Positions 60,693 to 64,000 of a stretch of 64,000 nucleotides of DNA are shown here, in pieces. The position numbers and the translations under genes were made by a program. A model generated the notes under the pieces. It did not search any database. It worked only from the letters and a program-made list of their open reading frames with translations, and was not told where the DNA came from. Position 1 is the stretch's first letter, and every line of letters begins with the position of its first letter. Origin of the DNA: Bifidobacterium cebidarum (lineage in GTDB: Bacteria; Actinomycetota; Actinomycetes; Actinomycetales; Bifidobacteriaceae); contig NZ_WBVS01000001.1 of the NCBI RefSeq assembly GCF_009193305.1, forward strand, positions 248,001 to 312,000, written 5' to 3'.

Positions 60693-61493
60693 TCACGAAA
60701 TCTGCTCATGCACCGAGGCGTTGACCCACTGGGACTGCTCGACGTTGTAGCCGGAGAAGATGCCGATATCGAGCATGCAGTCGCGGTAATCGCGACCGTG
60801 GGCGATGGTGATGTAGTTGTCGTCGACCATGCGGTTGTGCGTCGGATCCAAACCGATCCAGCGGCCACCCTGATAGACCTCCACCCACGCGTGCGTGGCC
60901 CCTTCTCCCCCGAGCAGGCCGGCGATGTAGCGTGCGGTGAGCCCGACATGGCGGCATACGGACAGCATCACATGGGCGTAATCCTGGCAGACGCCCTTGC
61001 GCTGGGCGAGCGCCTGCTCGGCAGTGGTGCGAATCGTCGTGGAGCCAGGTGTGTAGACGAAGGCCTTGTAGACCTCGTCCATTACTTCAGCGGCACGCTG
61101 AACAGGAGTCGCGTCATCCGGCAGTTTGGCCAGGCGCCGACTGCAGATGTCAATCATCGCTTCCACACATGGGCCGGGAATGGTCAGTGCGGAATTGAAT
61201 CGATAGAGCGGCTTGTAGATCTCCTTTTTGATATGGTCGTTATCCACAAAGGCGATGCCGGTCACCGAATAGCTGAATACATCATGCGGCTCGGGGATGA
61301 AACCGGTCATCACCACGGAGTCGAAGGAATCGATTGTGGTATCAAGTTCAACGTCCGGCTGGAGCTTGACCTCCACATCAATCACTTGCTGGCGCGGGCC
61401 CGTGGCGGGGATGCAACGGAGCTGGAACCGGTGGTCGGTAACAGGAGAGCTGAAGGAAAGTTTCATCTCATAGTCGAATACGAGTTTTTTCAC
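60693..61493 (-). CDS. Transglutaminase-like cysteine protease family protein
   Basis: This 266-residue protein has a bacterial transglutaminase N-terminal beta domain (residues about 1-140) and a transglutaminase core with the catalytic triad C169 (KGVCQDYAH), H201 (THAWVEV) and D216 (GLDPTHN). No signal peptide is seen. GTG 61493 follows AGGAG at 5 bases. It is downstream of the ATP-grasp/alpha-E gene. In many actinobacteria and proteobacteria these genes occur together, and peptide ligation or amide cleavage has been proposed. Confidence 0.88.
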   Translation of the reverse strand: MKKLVFDYEMKLSFSSPVTDHRFQLRCIPATGPRQQVIDVEVKLQPDVELDTTIDSFDSVVMTGFIPEPHDVFSYSVTGIAFVDNDHIKKEIYKPLYRFNSALTIPGPCVEAMIDICSRRLAKLPDDATPVQRAAEVMDEVYKAFVYTPGSTTIRTTAEQALAQRKGVCQDYAHVMLSVCRHVGLTARYIAGLLGGEGATHAWVEVYQGGRWIGLDPTHNRMVDDNYITIAHGRDYRDCMLDIGIFSGYNVEQSQWVNASVHEQIS

Positions 61494-61669
61494 AAATTCT
61501 CCTGCAGTATCAAAGGCATCATGATTCTAGGCACTATGCCGGCCATGGTCGCCGTGAGATGGGCATGAACAGCACTGTGGCTCGCCACTGTATCGCAAAG
61601 GACCACAAGCACTATTCGTGCGCAATCTCACATCGGCCGTGTGTCATATCACCATAGCATTGCAGCGCG

Positions 61670-63850
61670 TCAGAAGCGCTTGGCGTCCATATTCATGGCG
61701 CTTAAGGAACCCATATCCTTGATCGCCAGGGCGCTGACTCGGCCGGAATAGTCATCCAGATACTTCTTGAGCAGTGCAGCCACCTGATCGTATCCGCGCG
61801 CGGGCAGCTGTCCGACCAGCCAGCTCAGGCCATCCGCGAAGCAGCTTGGCAACGGCATGCCGTCCAGCACCATGGAGTAGGAGGCGAGCTTGCGCAGCGG
61901 GGCCTCCATCTCCTCCATCGATAGGCCGAAACGCGTATACAGGTCGATGCGCTCCAGGTATTTGCCGATGAATACGAATGCCTTCAGCGTGGGATCAACC
62001 GGCGAGTTCTCGATGCCACCCCAGAAGGCGAGCATATCGTCGGCGATGTCGCGCTGGTTGTAGATGTCATCCGCATCGGCGGCCTTCTTGGCGGCATCGG
62101 TGATGTTGGTCATCGCCAACTCCACATACTGCAGCAGACGGGAGCTCAGTTCCGGACGCAGAATCACCGCGTTGTTGAACGCGGCGGTGACCGCGGAACG
62201 CACGGAATCAGGATTCGTGCCGTCGTAGAGGAAGCTCTTGACGAACTCGTCGAAGTCCTCGAAGTCCTCCGGCAGATCGAGCGCATGAGCGAACGGGCGG
62301 AAGGCGTCCACATCGGTATCCATCACACGGTCGTAGAACGGGAAGAACTGGTTCAGTGTGGTGAACGCGCGTTCGGTGTAACGCCCCAGCCAGTAGAGGT
62401 TATCAGCCTTGGAAGCGGTCACCAGGGAGAGTGAGTGATGACGGGATTGGCTGAGCAAATTAGCGATCTGCACTTCGGCACCAAGCTCATGCTCGACGCC
62501 GGTTTCCGGTGCCAGCACCCACGTGTCCTTGAAACCGCCACCCTGGGAGGAGTTGACAATCATCTGGCCGGGCACCGACGAGTAGCGGGTCAGGCCTGAA
62601 TACCATACGTGCGTGCTTTTGCCGGTGACCACAAACGCACGCAGGTCGCACTTGCGCGGCGACATCTCACCGGTCTTGGGATCGACCACATCGATATCAC
62701 GGAACTGGATGACCTCCTGTGCGATGAATCGGCGTGGATCCTCCTTGATGCGGTCGGCGAGATCCTCTCGTGCAGCCGCGTCCAGGGAAGAGCCGAACAC
62801 CACACCATAGCCGCCGGCCTCAGCCACATCCTTGATGACCAGCTCACCCATACGATCCAAGACCTCCTTGCGGTCGGCCTCGAACATCGGCATATAGGTG
62901 GGCGCGTTGTGCAGGATCGGCTCCTCGCCGAGGTAGTACTTGATCATCTGCGGCACGAAGTAATAGATGGCCTTGTCGTCGGCCGCGCCATTGCCGGGCG
63001 CATTGACGATGGCCACGTTGCCGGCGCGGTAGGCGGACAGGATGCCCGGCACACCGATCACCGAATCGGGGTTGAAGGCGAACGGATCCAGGTATTCGTC
63101 GGACAGACGGCGGTACACCACGCCCACGCGATGGCGCTTGCCGGCGTAATCAAGGAAGAAGACCTTGTTGTCCACCACTTCGAGGTCCTCCGGGAAAGCC
63201 AGCGCGGCACCGGTTTTCTCAGCCAGATAGGCGTGCTCGAAGAATGCGGAATTGTACCGGCCCGGGGTCAGCACCACAGCGATGCCCTCGGTGGAGACGA
63301 AATCCATGGCCTTGCGCAGCAAACGCGGATATTCACGATTGTCCCGAATATGCACATCGCGGAACAGGCGGGGAGAAATGCGACGCTCGATGTCACGCAC
63401 GAACAGCGGGTAGCTGGCTCCGGAGGGGATGCGCAGGTTGTCTTCAAGCACCCACCAACGGCCGTCCTCGCCCTGCACCAGATCCTCGCCGGCGATATGC
63501 GCGAAGATGCCGCCGGGAGGGGTCACGCCGTTCACCTGCGGGAAGTAGCCGGCGGAGGTGTAGACGTACTCCTCCGGCACCACGCCGTCATGGATAATCG
63601 ACTTGTCCGAATAGATGTCCTTCAGGTAGGCGTTCAGCGCGTTGACACGTTGCTTCAGGCCTTTCTCCAGCTCATCGAATTCGTCGGATTCGATGATGCG
63701 TGGCACAGGATCGTAGGGAAACAGACGGTCGTGATACTCGTTGTTCTTGTAGATACCGAAACGCACACCGTTTCGAGACAGCTCACGGTTGATCGCTTCG
63801 CGGCGGTTCACTAATTCATGGGCCAGCTTGTGTGCGGCTGATTCAATCAT
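61670..63850 (-). CDS. Circularly permuted ATP-grasp protein fused to an alpha-E (DUF403) domain
   Basis: This 726-residue protein has two joined domains. Residues about 40-425 are the circularly permuted ATP-grasp (DUF404/DUF407-like: GVRFGIYKNNEYHDRLFPYDP, VVLTPGRYNSAFFEHAYLA, NAPGNGAADDKAIYYFVP, VIKDVAEAGGYGVVFGSS). Residues about 440-720 are the helical alpha-E domain (ASKADNLYWLGRYTERAFTTLNQF). In many genomes the two are separate genes. ATG 63850 follows AAGGAG. Together with the transglutaminase gene it suggests ATP-dependent peptide-bond formation on an unknown substrate. Confidence 0.85.
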   Translation of the reverse strand: MIESAAHKLAHELVNRREAINRELSRNGVRFGIYKNNEYHDRLFPYDPVPRIIESDEFDELEKGLKQRVNALNAYLKDIYSDKSIIHDGVVPEEYVYTSAGYFPQVNGVTPPGGIFAHIAGEDLVQGEDGRWWVLEDNLRIPSGASYPLFVRDIERRISPRLFRDVHIRDNREYPRLLRKAMDFVSTEGIAVVLTPGRYNSAFFEHAYLAEKTGAALAFPEDLEVVDNKVFFLDYAGKRHRVGVVYRRLSDEYLDPFAFNPDSVIGVPGILSAYRAGNVAIVNAPGNGAADDKAIYYFVPQMIKYYLGEEPILHNAPTYMPMFEADRKEVLDRMGELVIKDVAEAGGYGVVFGSSLDAAAREDLADRIKEDPRRFIAQEVIQFRDIDVVDPKTGEMSPRKCDLRAFVVTGKSTHVWYSGLTRYSSVPGQMIVNSSQGGGFKDTWVLAPETGVEHELGAEVQIANLLSQSRHHSLSLVTASKADNLYWLGRYTERAFTTLNQFFPFYDRVMDTDVDAFRPFAHALDLPEDFEDFDEFVKSFLYDGTNPDSVRSAVTAAFNNAVILRPELSSRLLQYVELAMTNITDAAKKAADADDIYNQRDIADDMLAFWGGIENSPVDPTLKAFVFIGKYLERIDLYTRFGLSMEEMEAPLRKLASYSMVLDGMPLPSCFADGLSWLVGQLPARGYDQVAALLKKYLDDYSGRVSALAIKDMGSLSAMNMDAKRF

Positions 63851-63892
63851 CGTGCCATGCTCCTTGCTGTTGCGGCTTTGGCGCGCGCTCAC

Positions 63893-64000
63893 GCCTACCC
63901 ACCGCGACCGGGTTTGATGGTTACAACCTAGAGCCGGACCGTTTCGGCAAATGTGCTGGTGTGTTACGGGCAGGAAACTTGCACTTCCATGTTCGATAAG
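63893..64000. other. Right edge of the window, no gene seen
   Basis: I see no gene or clear signal in the last 108 bases. Confidence 0.5.

Overview
The window looks like a chromosomal segment of a Bifidobacterium, closest in gene order to the B. longum group. The reasons are moderately high GC; a lacto-N-biose phosphorylase (lnpA) locus with its ABC importer; a GlcP symporter beside a beta-glucoside-type PTS permease with an antiterminator; two GH51 arabinofuranosidases; sugar ABC importers without their own ATPase; and many actinobacterial traits (bS22 microprotein, PspC-type two-component system, ATP-grasp/alpha-E plus transglutaminase pair). I see no prophage, IS transposase, rRNA operon or CRISPR array. 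Species assignment is inference from recalled gene order, not from a search.

Layout. 1-5.7 kb: 3' end of phoU, gpmA, an isolated menA-like prenyltransferase, lysS, tRNA-Pro(CGG) and an AraJ-like MFS exporter. 5.7-10.3 kb: a long palindrome, then a TPR/DUF4037-DUF4125 pair and a membrane-anchored alpha/beta hydrolase. 10.3-15.3 kb: an envelope-stress-like module of a TQ-rich membrane protein and PspC protein, divergent from a PspC-histidine kinase and its response regulator. 15.3-22.9 kb: galE, lnpA and the lacto-N-biose/galacto-N-biose importer, without the lnpB (kinase) and lnpC (uridylyltransferase) genes that normally lie between lnpA and galE. 23-33 kb: tRNA-Ser(TGA), serS, a lipid kinase, then a glucose-uptake island (licT-ptsG divergent from glcP, followed by pgm). 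33-36.5 kb: a DUF559-type gene between two related repeats, RNase HI and rpiA. 36.5-40.6 kb: a second two-component system and a two-gene ABC exporter. 40.6-51.6 kb: bS22, radA, ribF, truB, rbfA, infB, nusA and a lipoprotein. 51.7-60.4 kb: an arabinose-oligosaccharide locus (AKR, LacI regulator, GH51, two permeases, binding protein, second GH51). 60.5-63.9 kb: tRNA-Ser(CGA), a transglutaminase and an ATP-grasp/alpha-E protein.

The most interesting regulatory signal lies between ptsG and glcP. On the plus strand, upstream of the non-PTS glucose symporter gene, there is a LicT/BglG-type ribonucleic antiterminator (RAT) sequence whose 3' end is also the 5' strand of a long terminator. The only antiterminator gene in view is licT, downstream of the divergent ptsG. 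This suggests that PTS sensing of sugar controls expression of an ion-coupled glucose transporter by antitermination. A LacI-type palindrome sits about 70 bp upstream of the RAT. Other structured signals are three identical CG-centred operators around the arabinofuranosidase genes, four TGCA boxes at exact 10-bp spacing upstream of the ABC exporter, paired operator-like repeats at the lacto-N-biose importer promoter, and a recurring GGCTCCCC hairpin family in intergenic regions.
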